In this document: positions 1-10,154 of the stretch, piece after piece
Position numbering within the stretch: position 1 is the stretch's first letter
Layout of the letters: each line of letters opens with the position of its first letter
Assembly (NCBI GenBank): GCA_040437565.1
Contig: JBDOQK010000001.1
Span: 186,001-250,000, forward strand
Direction of reading: 5' to 3'
DNA from: Albugo candida
Taxonomy: Eukaryota; Oomycota; Peronosporomycetes; Albuginales
DNA length: 64,000 nucleotides
The notes under the pieces: generated by a model
Told to the model about the DNA's origin: nothing
Seen by the model: the letters and a program-made list of their open reading frames with translations, nothing else
Database searches by the model: none
Translations under genes and position numbers: made by a program

Positions 1-430
1 TTGCGGGTTGAAAAATCGAATAAGAATCGATCGCGCCCGACTCACTTGTATTACGGATGTAATGGGGATATTGATTTTTTGTACAAAAAGGAGATCGAAG
101 ATGCGTGTGCGAAAGGTGTACTCAGCTCATTACACGTTTCATATTCTCAGCCAAGTTCTGAATCTCAGGTAGGTGACACGCGTCTGGGGCACACAGTCCC
201 CTTTTCTGAATCGTATCTACCTTTCCAATTAGGGTTTCTACGTGCAAGATGAATTGTTGGCGCAAAAAGCGTTCATTCGTAGTCATTTATTACATGACAA
301 GGGGCTTTTGTATGTCTGCGGGAGTCGAGTGTTAGGACAGTATATTCGTCAGACACTGGAAACGATTTTGGACACCAACGTTTTGGATGCGCTGATGCAT
401 CGCAATCAAGTCATTTTTGAGACGTGGTGA
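1..430 (+). CDS. NADPH-dependent diflavin oxidoreductase, C-terminal part (NDOR1/Tah18-like), 5' partial
   Basis: The gene enters from the left edge, so only the last two exons are present: 1-168 and 233-430, split by a 64-nt intron (GTAGGT...TTAG) in phase 0. The protein shows the NADPH-binding end of the ferredoxin-reductase module: HLYYGC, DFLYKKE, then YVQDELL made across the splice, VYVCG-like LLYVCGS, and a C-terminal aromatic ending FETW. In this family (cytochrome P450 reductase, NDOR1, methionine synthase reductase) electrons pass from NADPH through FAD to FMN. The ETW-type end resembles NDOR1/Tah18, which supplies electrons to Dre2 in cytosolic Fe-S assembly. That assignment within the family is inference, because the FMN domain lies outside the window. 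Cytochrome P450 reductase is the main alternative. Confidence 0.72.
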
Positions 431-725
431 GCAGCTGAGAACAGATGAGGATGCGTCATTCTCTCTATCTGAGACGTGTGTGAGATGAGTGTCCAATCAG
501 GTGTAAAATGCCCTAAACATTTTTATTCTTTCATTATTTCTGTAAAAACGCGTATATTGCAATTCGACCTTTCTTACGCCTTCTCTTACAATAATTTCGT
601 CTCAAAGTCGCAAGCGTAAGCAGTTGTCCATAAAAGAATCAAGCAATCATAGCGACTTGGGTGACGAACTTTATTCATTTCTCTTTCCTCGTCAGTCAGT
701 TCAATTCACTTTAGAGCCAGATTTA

Positions 726-1595
726 ATGACGGTTTTACGTCCATGGGAGTCAACTTCGTCCTTTGAGATGGGGCCTACCTTCCCTTGTCGCTCCAACAAT
801 TCAGCCTGCAACGGATCTTCATTCCCTCAACTCACGCACTTGCCATCCGATACAAATACTGCAATAACAGCCTACAAGGTGCGAAGTCACAGTGTATCGA
901 TTCGGGAGAAACGTGCACTTACGCCATGTTGCGACCATTCCCTGGCACGATCGTGTCCCTCCTTTCGCCCTTGCGACTGTGACGATGATAAGGACAGTCT
1001 CACTGGTATCAAGAGATTTTTATCGCTTAATATTGATCGCAATTTTATGACATGGAAACAATCGGTGCGCGCTGCCGTTCCAAAAATCATACATGGAAGC
1101 TCTCATTCCTCGAAAGCAAGAAAAGGTGTCGTATACGCTGAAGACGGTACTATCGTGAAATGTCGATTTTGTGACATCCTCGATTCGAAACAAAAGACTG
1201 AGATTCTTTATCAAGATGCATTTTTGGCTGTATTCCGACCGCTCACACCATTGGCTGGAACACACATTTTAGTGGTCCCACGATGTCACATACGAAATGT
1301 GAAGGAACTCACCATCGCCCATCGATCCCTTTTACAGCGAATGCGCATCGTGGGCGAATACGTACTGGCCCATCAAACAACTCAGACTCAGGCTCAGACG
1401 ACCTCATCTGATCCCGAGATCAATAAGTTCGCATTTCACTTGCCTCCATTCAATAGTATCGACCACGTTCACATGCACGCCTTCCGTACACCGCGGAACG
1501 CATCAGTCAACTCATTCCATGCTTTGAAGTACTGCACAGAAACCTGGTGGTGTCAATCATACGAGAAAATAATGCAACAATTAGCATCCGCATGA
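726..1595 (+). CDS. HIT-domain protein with long N-terminal extension
   Basis: The C-terminal half carries a histidine-triad (HINT-like) domain: CRFCDIL near the domain start, AGTHILVVPRCHIRN in the middle, and the catalytic triad motif HVHMHAF. HIT proteins hydrolyse or transfer nucleoside phosphoramidates and similar nucleotides. The CxxC at the domain start is a common feature of the Hint branch. Canonical HINT proteins are about 110-150 residues, whereas this one has roughly 150-190 unrecognised residues before the domain. The first in-frame ATG is at 726, but the frame is open back to 546 with no ATG, and that stretch looks protein-like. A short upstream exon (for example one starting at the ATG at 485) is therefore possible. 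The stop lies 28 bp from the stop of the convergent PPR gene. Confidence 0.75.
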   Translation: MTVLRPWESTSSFEMGPTFPCRSNNSACNGSSFPQLTHLPSDTNTAITAYKVRSHSVSIREKRALTPCCDHSLARSCPSFRPCDCDDDKDSLTGIKRFLSLNIDRNFMTWKQSVRAAVPKIIHGSSHSSKARKGVVYAEDGTIVKCRFCDILDSKQKTEILYQDAFLAVFRPLTPLAGTHILVVPRCHIRNVKELTIAHRSLLQRMRIVGEYVLAHQTTQTQAQTTSSDPEINKFAFHLPPFNSIDHVHMHAFRTPRNASVNSFHALKYCTETWWCQSYEKIMQQLASA

Positions 1596-1623
1596 CAAGA
1601 GCTCTGTATTACGCACTTATCGT

Positions 1624-4600
1624 CTAAGTTTCAGGACATAGAACCGACGGGAACAACATTCCGATACGCGATTGTAAATGAGCTGCCAGATCATTATCAC
1701 CACGCTCTTGTGCGAGCTCCAACACGTTCTCATACACAGACAACGCTTCTTTTGTCTGTCGCCAATTCCAACGCTGAGGACCTCCATCAATGTTCTTTGG
1801 ACGGATCAATACATTGGTCATTGCTGTATCGCCTTCCAATTGACTCGCATTCTCGTCTGTGGACTCTACTATTTCGATATTGGACTTTTCAAATAGATCC
1901 AGCAATTTCAGCCCACGTTCCAGGTCCTTGTTCGCGTGTATACTTCGTGCCAACTGACATGTGTCATACACATTGATTTTGAAATCGTTCTGCTCAAACC
2001 ATTGCGCGATGGTATCGGCTTTTTCTGCATCTTGGGCTTGTAAAGCGAGATTCCACACACGTACGACCGGCATGTATTTGATTTCCAATTTGAGCTCTGT
2101 CAGTTCCTGCAAGGCAGCAAAAGCCTCATCCAATTCTTTTGCTGCTGCCAGCTTTAGGATGTGCCAATAATAACATTGGGCCAAAAGTTTGATTTGACGC
2201 TGAGTCACCTCGCCTTTTTTGTCTTTGAGTTTGGACATATATGTCTCTGGACTGGGAACATACTCCGATTTGATCACTTGAAAAAGCTGTTTGGACATTT
2301 CCACAGTTCCATGAGCCGAGGTTGCGGATAAAAGTCGACAACAAGCATACAGCGGATACACCGATCTTTCACTTTGTGTTTGTTGATAGAGATCAAGAAG
2401 CAGTTTTTGCTGATACTCATCGCCAAAGGTCAAAGTCTCAAGTGCGGAAATGAGCACTTTACTATTCGCTGGAATTCCGCGTTTCTTCATATCGGCGAAA
2501 ATGAGTTCGGAAGCTCGCGGTGTCGTCAGCATTGGACTCTCTTCCTTTTTTGAATCTCGACTTGTGTCGGTATTTCGTCGAAGATGAGATCGCTGGCCCA
2601 ACGCTTTCAGCTCATAATTCAAATCAATATAAAATGTGTTCTTCAAATCAAAGCCAACGTCCACTGCTCGATCCACAGCTGAGGAAAAGTCGTCCAAACG
2701 ATTGTTACTGATCAACATGATGGACAGCGCTCTCAACGCCACTCTGAAACTCGACCAGCTTAATGGGCGCTCACGTTTGACATTTTCCGTTTCCGATGCG
2801 TCCGAGATAGAATGATCTTTCCAATCCTTCCGCACAGCCAGAATCTGCTCATATAACTGTGATAACGCGTCGATATCATTGAATGCAGTAAACGCATCAG
2901 ACGCTACTTTCGTGTCGTAAATGACCGTCTCTGTGTCTTGTAAACGCCGATATATCAGATATTGCGTGTGAGTGGATTCATCGGGGTTTTGTTCGCGATA
3001 GAGTTTAGCGATACTTCTCAGAGCGAATCGATAGCTGGCATTGTAATGATTGCAATAAGTCAAAAAACGAGCGAGTTTCTCATCCTCCTTTGCATGTACC
3101 AACGCCTTCAACACCGTTTTAGCTTTTTGTGGGTCGATGTAAATAGCATTTTCTGAAAAGTGTATCGGGTCTTTAAAGTGCTCCATCGTCGCTCTCTCCA
3201 GAAAAGGCTCTGCGACCTCAGCGGCTTCGGCATACTTTTCCTCACGTATCAGCTTTAGAATTCTGTTGTCCGGCTCTGGAATACTATAAGAGCTTTTTTG
3301 GTTGTTTTGGGCGAGAGCAATAGTCTCCTCGTCAAGCACACTTTCGTTCCGTTGGATGATTTTGTATGTCAAAGAATCGAGGCTCACGGCTTCTTTCATT
3401 TCTTCCAACACACTCATTAGTTCATTTTGACGATTCAGGAACTCTAATGCCAAAAGGATACTGTTGTACGCGTTCGTATTGAGTTTGATGTCGAAATGTT
3501 TCCGATTTTCCAAAATTTTTGCCGCTTGTTCCGTGCAATTGTTATTGATACAAACTTGAAGTAAACTTCGCAACGTGCCGCTGTGTAAACTTTTGCGGGA
3601 TTTTGTGTAAAAGTCAAACGCTAATTGAGGTTCGCCAATGATACCCAAACTGGTAATGACTCGATCAAACACATTCTGGTACCACCATCCTTTTTCGGGG
3701 TCGATAGCGTTCAAGGTAGCAATGACGCGATCCTTATTTCCAGCTTTCGCATGAGTCATCATGATGATGGAATGTAATTCATGAGAGATCTGTACTCGGT
3801 TTTCGTCCATTTTGTTGAGAATCTCATCGGCTTTATCAAATTCTCCTTGATAAAGGTACCCTGCCACACCAAAACGGTATATCAGTTCCGGAATGGATGG
3901 GTTTTCACTCGTTGTATAGTATTGAAGCCCGCTTTCATACGCTTTGACCAATGCATTCCCATCACCTATCCGATTGTAAATACGNNNNNNNNNNNNNNNN
4001 NNNNNNNNNNNNNNNNNNNNNNNNNNNNNNNNNNNNNNNNNNNNNNNNNNNNNNNNNNNNNNNNNNNNNNNNNNNNNNNNNNNNTTTTTCGGGGTCGATA
4101 GCGTTCAAGGTAGCAATGACGCGATCCTTATTTCCAGCTTTCGCATGAGTCATCATGATGATGGAATGTAATTCATGAGAGATCTGTACTCGGTTTTCGT
4201 CCATTTTGTTGAGAATCTCATCGGCTTTATCAAATTCTCCTTGATAAAGGTACCCTGCCACACCAAAACGGTATATCAGTTCCGGAATGGATGGGTTTTC
4301 ACTCGTTGTATAGTATTGAAGCCCGCTTTCATACGCTTTGACCAATGCATTCCCATCACCTATCCGATTGTAAATACGAAACATAAGTCCGTATGTCTCA
4401 AAAGTGATTTCTCGTGGTGCAAACTTTTGCAGATATTTGAATACTTTTTTGAGGAAAGGTGTGTCGTAATTGCGATTCGCACGTGCGATGATCTCGTCGA
4501 GTTTTGCCGCATTTTCAGGATTGTTCGGTTCCTCTACCAGTTGATTTCGGATACTTTTCCATTCCAACTTGAGATTCGTAAAGTCCTGATTGTCGGAAGT

Positions 4601-4783
4601 CTCCTCTGATTCAGGATGAACGGATGTGAACGAGCGAGCTTTTATCAGTGGATACGATATAAATGCAGGAGATTGTGTGCCGAGGGTGTTACTAAGGTGA
4701 CATACTAGCCGTCTGCTTGAAGTCAGGGCGATAGAGCGTTTGGTGACGCGTCTAAGCGCGATCGAACGAACGTGTGTCCACAT
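1624..4783 (-). CDS. Large PPR-type helical-repeat protein, probably mitochondrial (interrupted by an assembly gap)
   Basis: This is one gene read leftward from the ATG at 4783 to the stop at 1624. A 100-N gap (3985-4084) and an exact 294-bp duplicate (3691-3984 = 4085-4378) interrupt it. Removing 394 bp gives 2766 bp, exactly 922 codons (921 residues), which supports the artefact reading. The N-terminus is rich in Arg and Ser with almost no acidic residues (WTHVRSIALRRVTKRSIALT), typical of a mitochondrial presequence. The body is built of paired helices with PPR-like signatures such as TYKIIQRNE, NAYNSILLALEF and ELHSIIMMTHAKAG. PPR proteins bind organellar RNA and act in its processing or translation. 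No catalytic domain was seen. The specific target is unknown. It is divergent from the DPH6 gene and convergent with the HIT gene. Confidence 0.8.
3985..4084. other. Assembly gap, 100 N, flanked by exact 294-bp duplicate
   Basis: Bases 3691-3984 recur exactly at 4085-4378, inside the PPR gene. Probably two overlapping contigs left unmerged. Confidence 0.97.
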
Positions 4784-4818
4784 TGTCTTAATGATCGCGT
4801 AGTAGCCAAGCGTTTGCC

Positions 4819-4918
4819 NNNNNNNNNNNNNNNNNNNNNNNNNNNNNNNNNNNNNNNNNNNNNNNNNNNNNNNNNNNNNNNNNNNNNNNNNNNNNNNNNN
4901 NNNNNNNNNNNNNNNNNN
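4819..4918. other. Assembly gap, 100 N, no flanking duplicate
   Basis: This gap lies in the divergent promoter between the PPR gene and DPH6. No repeated flank was seen, so its true size is unknown. Confidence 0.95.
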
Positions 4919-4932
4919 GGGACATTATCAGT

Positions 4933-7564
4933 ATGAAGGTCGTCGCACTTGTCAGTGGCGGCAAAGACAGTTGTTTTGCAATGATGGAATGCGTCAAGTA
5001 CGGGCATGAAATAATTGGTCTTGCTCATCTGTTTCCACAAGAAAATGGGTCGAAAAGCACAGCGGAGATCGATTCATTTATGTTTCAATCGGTCGGCTCT
5101 AATTTGGTGGAAAGCATTGCATCGTGCATGGACGTACCTCTTTGGACCGCAGCAATTGCTGGAAAACCGAATACAACCGATCTGATGTACAATACAGCAG
5201 TTGATGGCGACGAAGTCGAGGATATGTATCAGTTGCTTTTGCAAGTCAAGGTACTTTTCCAGAATTGGTGGCTGAATTGTTTTGACCAAGATTGTGCAGA
5301 AAGAGGTTCCTGATTTGGAAGGTATATGCTCCGGAGCCATATTGTCTTCGTACCAACGTAATCGCGTCGAGAATGTGTGCGTTCATGACGCAAAATTTTA
5401 ATGTTTATGTGGACCACATTTCCAATTAATTGCAATATATTGCTGAATAGCTGTCATCGTCTACAGCTAACTTCATTGACGTATCTTTGGCAACAAGATC
5501 AGCAAGAGCTTCTTGAAAGGATGATTCAAAACCAGGTCCATGCAATTATTATCAAAGTGGCTGCCATTGGACTCGACCCAACACGACATCTCGGCAAATC
5601 TCTGCAGGAAATTCAACCAGAACTCTTGCGTTTGGTATGAATACTTACTGCCTATATTTGACGATTCTAAAAAACTGATAGAAAGAAAAGTATCAACTGA
5701 ATGTCTGTGGAGAAGGCGGTGAATATGAAACGCTTACACTTGACTGTCCATTGTTCAGAAAACGAATCGTCATGTAGGGTGCCGAACTTTCCCGTCTAGA
5801 AATTGACTGAGATTATGCGTGTCTTACTCCAGTAATTCCTCAAGAATTGTGATGCATTCAGACGATTTCTGCGCACCAGTTGCCTACCTTGTAATTGAAG
5901 AAAGCTCTTTGGAGGATAAATATTTGCTAAATCCGCTTCTAAAGCCCCCAATCAGCTCCAATGACCCAAAATCGCCCGACCAGATCCAAGATATCCGGCA
6001 ACTCGAGCCCGCACATTCAGACGACATTACTGCAGCCACCACATTCCGTGATCAGATTCATGTACGAGGTCTCGTATCACGTCTACCCATATCGTCGATC
6101 CAAGAGGACTTGAGCGATATTTTCAATCAATTGCGAGGTAAGAAATAGTTTGATCCCACTCGGATCACTTCTTTCCTTGTTGTAGATATATTGCAAGAGC
6201 GACAAGCTTGCCTCCAGGACATTTGTTTCATCCATTTGTACCTTCAAAATATGAATACGTTTGCAGCTGTAAACCACGAGTATTCGAATCACATTTTTAC
6301 TTGGCAACCTCCGTCCCGAAGTTGTGTGGAATGCAAAGATTTGACAGTGAAAGTCCTTTTGGACTGCTTTGCTGTANNNNNNNNNNNNNNNNNNNNNNNN
6401 NNNNNNNNNNNNNNNNNNNNNNNNNNNNNNNNNNNNNNNNNNNNNNNNNNNNNNNNNNNNNNNNNNNNNNNNNNNNTGAATACGTTTGCAGCTGTAAACC
6501 ACGAGTATTCGAATCACATTTTTACTTGGCAACCTCCGTCCCGAAGTTGTGTGGAATGCAAAGATTTGACAGTGAAAGTCCTTTTGGACTGCTTTGCTGT
6601 ACGTGGGAGTGGAGCTGCTCGCATCGATCCGACTCAGTCTGTGGTACAAGTCCTTCATGTAAGAAGTATCTCGGCTTGGGCTCCGTCCTGCATCGGGCCT
6701 TATAGTCAAGCCACTACGGTGCATCGATCGCTCATCTTATTAGCTGGTCAGATTCCTTTGAATCCGGCAACGATGCAGCTGATAGGTGGAAATTATCAAG
6801 AGCAAAGTCGACAATGCATTCAGAATGCAAATGCCGTCTTACGAGCTCTAGATTCAAATGTGAAAAATGTAATTTCTGCAATTGTGTATGTGGTACCGAA
6901 TCTACAAAACGATTCAGACTATGTACCAACATTCCCCCCATTGCAAGGAAATGTGTTGCAATGTGAGCTCAGGAGCGAACATTCAGATTTTCAAACACCG
7001 GTTTTATTGATTTATGTGAGCAAATTACCACGCGAGAGTTTGGTTGAAGTGGAGCTGACAGCACTCACTCGCACCGCATTTAATACCCTTTGTCCAAATA
7101 CTTTGCAATTGGAGGAAAAGTGCAATCCGTACACGTTTTGGTATCAGATTGTAACAATTTCTCGTGCTGTTTGCCTGATACTTGCGGCCGTCAAGTGCAC
7201 CGAACGAGTTGCAAAGGATATAGATTATGTGGTTTCATCATTGATCGAAAAGATCGATGATGCGATATTGCAAGCGCAATTGTTTTGGAATCAAGTACTC
7301 CACCTTCGCATATTCTACCAAAGACATAATACTATTGATCAGACAAAACTCGTCTCAGGTAGGCGATCTCATTCATTCATTGATGGCATTGACTTTTGTT
7401 CAATAGCGCTACGTATAAGCTGCGAGAAGAAAGGGCTTACGGTACCGGCGATCTCTCTCATTCCTGTTAGTGGGATTCAAAACAAAGCATTCCTAGCGAT
7501 ACAAGTGACAGCTTTGGATATAGACATATTAGATACGAAAATGTGGCTAATGGACCGAGTATAG
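4933..7564 (+). CDS. DPH6: Diphthine-ammonia ligase (DPH6) with C-terminal YjgF/L-PSP domains
   Basis: DPH6 carries out the last step of diphthamide synthesis on elongation factor 2, using ATP and ammonia. Seven exons fit: 4933-5250, 5291-5376, 5451-5634, 5682-5773, 5833-6137, 6186-7358 and 7407-7564, with introns of 40-74 nt. The first intron is the shortest and the last (48 nt) preserves frame. Signatures in order are the PP-loop VALVSGGKDS at residues 4-13, GAILSSYQRNRVEN, the substrate-site segment VCGEGGEYETLTLDCP, and then two YjgF/L-PSP-type regions, including CIGPYSQA and LLAGQIPLNP. Exon 6 contains a 100-N gap with a 125-bp exact duplicate (6252-6376 = 6477-6601). After correction the CDS is 2091 bp, exactly 697 codons. 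The fused YjgF tail is known from fungal and plant DPH6. It is divergent from the PPR gene, and a second gap lies in the shared promoter. Confidence 0.93.
6377..6476. other. Assembly gap, 100 N, flanked by exact 125-bp duplicate
   Basis: Bases 6252-6376 recur at 6477-6601 within exon 6 of DPH6. Confidence 0.97.
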
Positions 7565-7643
7565 TGTGGTACAAGTACTATCGGACACCTCACATTAGGT
7601 AGCATTGTGCCTTAACCAATCAATCTCAACTCAAAGAAACGCC

Positions 7644-8156
7644 ATGCGAATTCATACTTGCTACTTTTGCTCGAGTCCAGTGTATCCTGGACACGGGATA
7701 ACATTTGTCCGCAATGATAGTAAGGTATTCCGCTTTTGCCGCTCAAAATGCCATAAGAATTTCAATCGCAAACGTAATCCTCGGAAAGTGAAATGGACGA
7801 AATCATTCCGTAAAGCTGCTGGGAAGGAAATGGCATTAGATACTACATACGACTTTGAAAAACAACGCAACCGGGTAGTGAAATACGACCGCGATCTAAT
7901 GAATGCGACTATCCACGCGATGCAGCGCGTGCAAGACATCAAACAAAGAAGAGATCAAGACTTTCACAAGAATCGAATGAAGACAGGAAAAGTTAATGAA
8001 CGAGTGCGCGATTTGCGCGAATTGGAGCAAAACATCTCATTAATACAGCCAGCGGTCGCCTCCAAAGTAAATGTGCAAGTCAACTTGAACAACGCGAAGG
8101 AACGGAATGCGGCACAACAGGAAAGTAAACAGTCTTCGATGCTTGTTGATCAATAA
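7644..8156 (+). CDS. RLP24: Ribosome biogenesis protein RLP24 (RSL24D1)
   Basis: An intron-free gene of 170 residues, close to the usual RLP24 length of about 160-200. The N-terminus is the L24e zinc ribbon: MRIHTCYFC, then [16 protein letters not shown], then [12 protein letters not shown], giving four zinc-binding cysteines. It is followed by the basic [20 protein letters not shown] that distinguishes L24 and RLP24. The long charged C-terminal tail and VKYDRDL point to RLP24 over ribosomal protein eL24. RLP24 occupies the eL24 site on pre-60S particles in nucleolus and nucleus and is exchanged in the cytoplasm after release by Drg1/AFG2. The ATG at 7644 is chosen because the L24e domain starts with MRIHTC. 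An AATAAA sequence overlaps the stop codon and could act as the polyadenylation signal. Confidence 0.93.
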   Translation: MRIHTCYFCSSPVYPGHGITFVRNDSKVFRFCRSKCHKNFNRKRNPRKVKWTKSFRKAAGKEMALDTTYDFEKQRNRVVKYDRDLMNATIHAMQRVQDIKQRRDQDFHKNRMKTGKVNERVRDLRELEQNISLIQPAVASKVNVQVNLNNAKERNAAQQESKQSSMLVDQ

Positions 8157-8394
8157 AATGCATTTTGCTTTTGATGAGTTTATAACATCGTGCACATGTT
8201 ATGTCACTATTTCTGCTTACTGATTAACGTCACAGAACACTCGCACCTTGACACTTGATCAATTATCCTATCAAATCGCGTAAATAGCTTCTTTCCACAG
8301 CGACTCCTTATTCGTCAAAATACGATTCTCAATTTCCATCGAATAGAATTCAAATTGGTGCGCTGTACAAATATCAAATATCGATTGGCTGATA

Positions 8395-9856
8395 ATGTGC
8401 AAAATGCTCCGAAAACTCTGCAGTCCAAAGTTCTCGACGTGCGCCGCGAATGCGACTGTATCACAGGCAGTCCATCGCTTTCCCTCTTATGTAATCAATG
8501 CGCCAGCAACGGAAGTAACAACACTGCCAAGTGGACTTCGTGTTGCGTCTGAAGGCTCTCATGGAGAGACAGCTACTGTCGGAGTTTGGATAGGAGCAGG
8601 CTCGCGATACGAAACAGAGAAAAATAATGGTGCAGCACATTTTTTGGAGCATATGGCTTTTAAAGGGACGTGTAGACGCACACAGAAACAGCTCGAAATG
8701 GAGATTGAAAATATGGGTGGCCATCTGAATGCATACACAAGTCGAGAGCAGACAGTGTATTATGCTAAAGTGTTCAAGAAAGATATTCCACGTGCGTTAG
8801 ATATACTTAGTGACATATTACAAAATTCGCGACTCGATGAGATCGCTATTGAACGAGAGAGAGATGTTATCCTTCGGGAAATGGAAGAAGTCAACAAACA
8901 ACATGAGGAGGTGGTTTTTGATCGTCTTCATGAAACAGCGTACATGGGAAATGGGCTGGGTCGAACCATTTTGGGCCCGCAGGAAAATGTATGTATGATT
9001 TCTGTACCGTAAACATGCTTTTGATCCTCTATTGTAGATTCGTTCCTTGAGCAAACAAGATCTGAGAGATTACATCGCCACCCATTACACAGCAGATAGA
9101 ATGGTGATCGCTGGCGCTGGAGCAATTGATCATCAAGAGTTGGTTCAATTGGCTGAAAAATCTTTTGGCAATCTTCCGACGACTCCTAGCAATTCTCAAG
9201 CCATCAAACTTGACCCTGCTCGATTCATTGGATCGGATATCCGTGTTCCAAATGATTCCGAGTCCTTGGTTCACGTGGCTTTGGCATTTGAGGGATTCAG
9301 CTGGACCAGCGAGTATGCGTTCCCTTTACTTATTATGCAGACTCTTATCGGCAGCTGGGATCGCACTGATGGCGCAGGACTCAACTCTTCATCCAAACTT
9401 GGTCAAGCGGTTGCCGAACACGAACTCGTTCATTCCTACAGCGCATTCAACACGTGCTATCATGATACTGGTCTTTTTGGTGTGTATGCTGTGGCCGATC
9501 CACATAAATTAAATGATTTCATGTGGTACACGCTAGAATCACTGGTACGATTAGTACACAAAACGACGGAAGAAGAAGTGGAACGAGCCAAAATTCAATT
9601 AAAGGCCAGTATGTTGATGCAATTGGATGGCTCATCACCAATATGCGAGGATATTGGGCGGCAATTGCTGACGTACGGTCGACGTCTTACCCCAGCTGAG
9701 ATCTTCATGCGGATCGATACGGTTGATGCAACATCGGTTCGTCGAACTGCTACACAAGTGATCAATGACAAAGCACACGCGCTAGCTGCTGTTGGTCCCG
9801 TGCAAGAGTTACCAGATTATGCGTTTATACGAAAGAGATCTTATTGGGTAAAATAA
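8395..9856 (+). CDS. PMPCB: Mitochondrial processing peptidase beta subunit
   Basis: This is the catalytic subunit that removes presequences from proteins imported into the mitochondrial matrix. There are two exons, 8395-8988 and 9038-9856, separated by a 49-nt intron (GTATGT...TGTAG). The product is 470 residues, normal for beta-MPP. The inverted zinc motif is HFLEH at residues 82-86, with the third ligand Glu162 exactly 76 residues after His86, as in the M16 family. [15 protein letters not shown] and [18 protein letters not shown] are standard beta-MPP segments. The glycine-rich loop normally typical of the alpha subunit is not seen, and the intact zinc motif argues for beta. Its own N-terminus ([15 protein letters not shown]) is a plausible presequence. 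In some lineages this protein doubles as the complex III core subunit, which cannot be told from sequence alone. Confidence 0.94.
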
Positions 9857-10154
9857 ATACAAATGTCACAAATTGAGAGGAGCGTATTCTACAGAGATTT
9901 ATAGAATCGAATATTTTGATATGAAAAACAGGCAGCGACCCTATTCCTTCCAATTTCAGCCAATACGACACCTCCGTTTAATTCTGTCACTCAATACCAT
10001 TACTTTATAGCGATAATGCGTAAAAATCGGTCAATCGAACCCTCTTTTTCAAGAGTTCAGCATTCAATGACACAAAATACGAGCGAGTTTGATCGTAGTC
10101 TCTAAAAAAAAAGTCGAGCGACCAGAGTCTGTGGCTTTTGAAACAGTTTGTACC

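Noticed and set aside
1-8156. Functional cluster of diflavin reductase, DPH6 and RLP24 for translation-factor maturation
   Set aside because: The genes lie on both strands with unrelated neighbours between them; eukaryotic adjacency alone does not support linkage.
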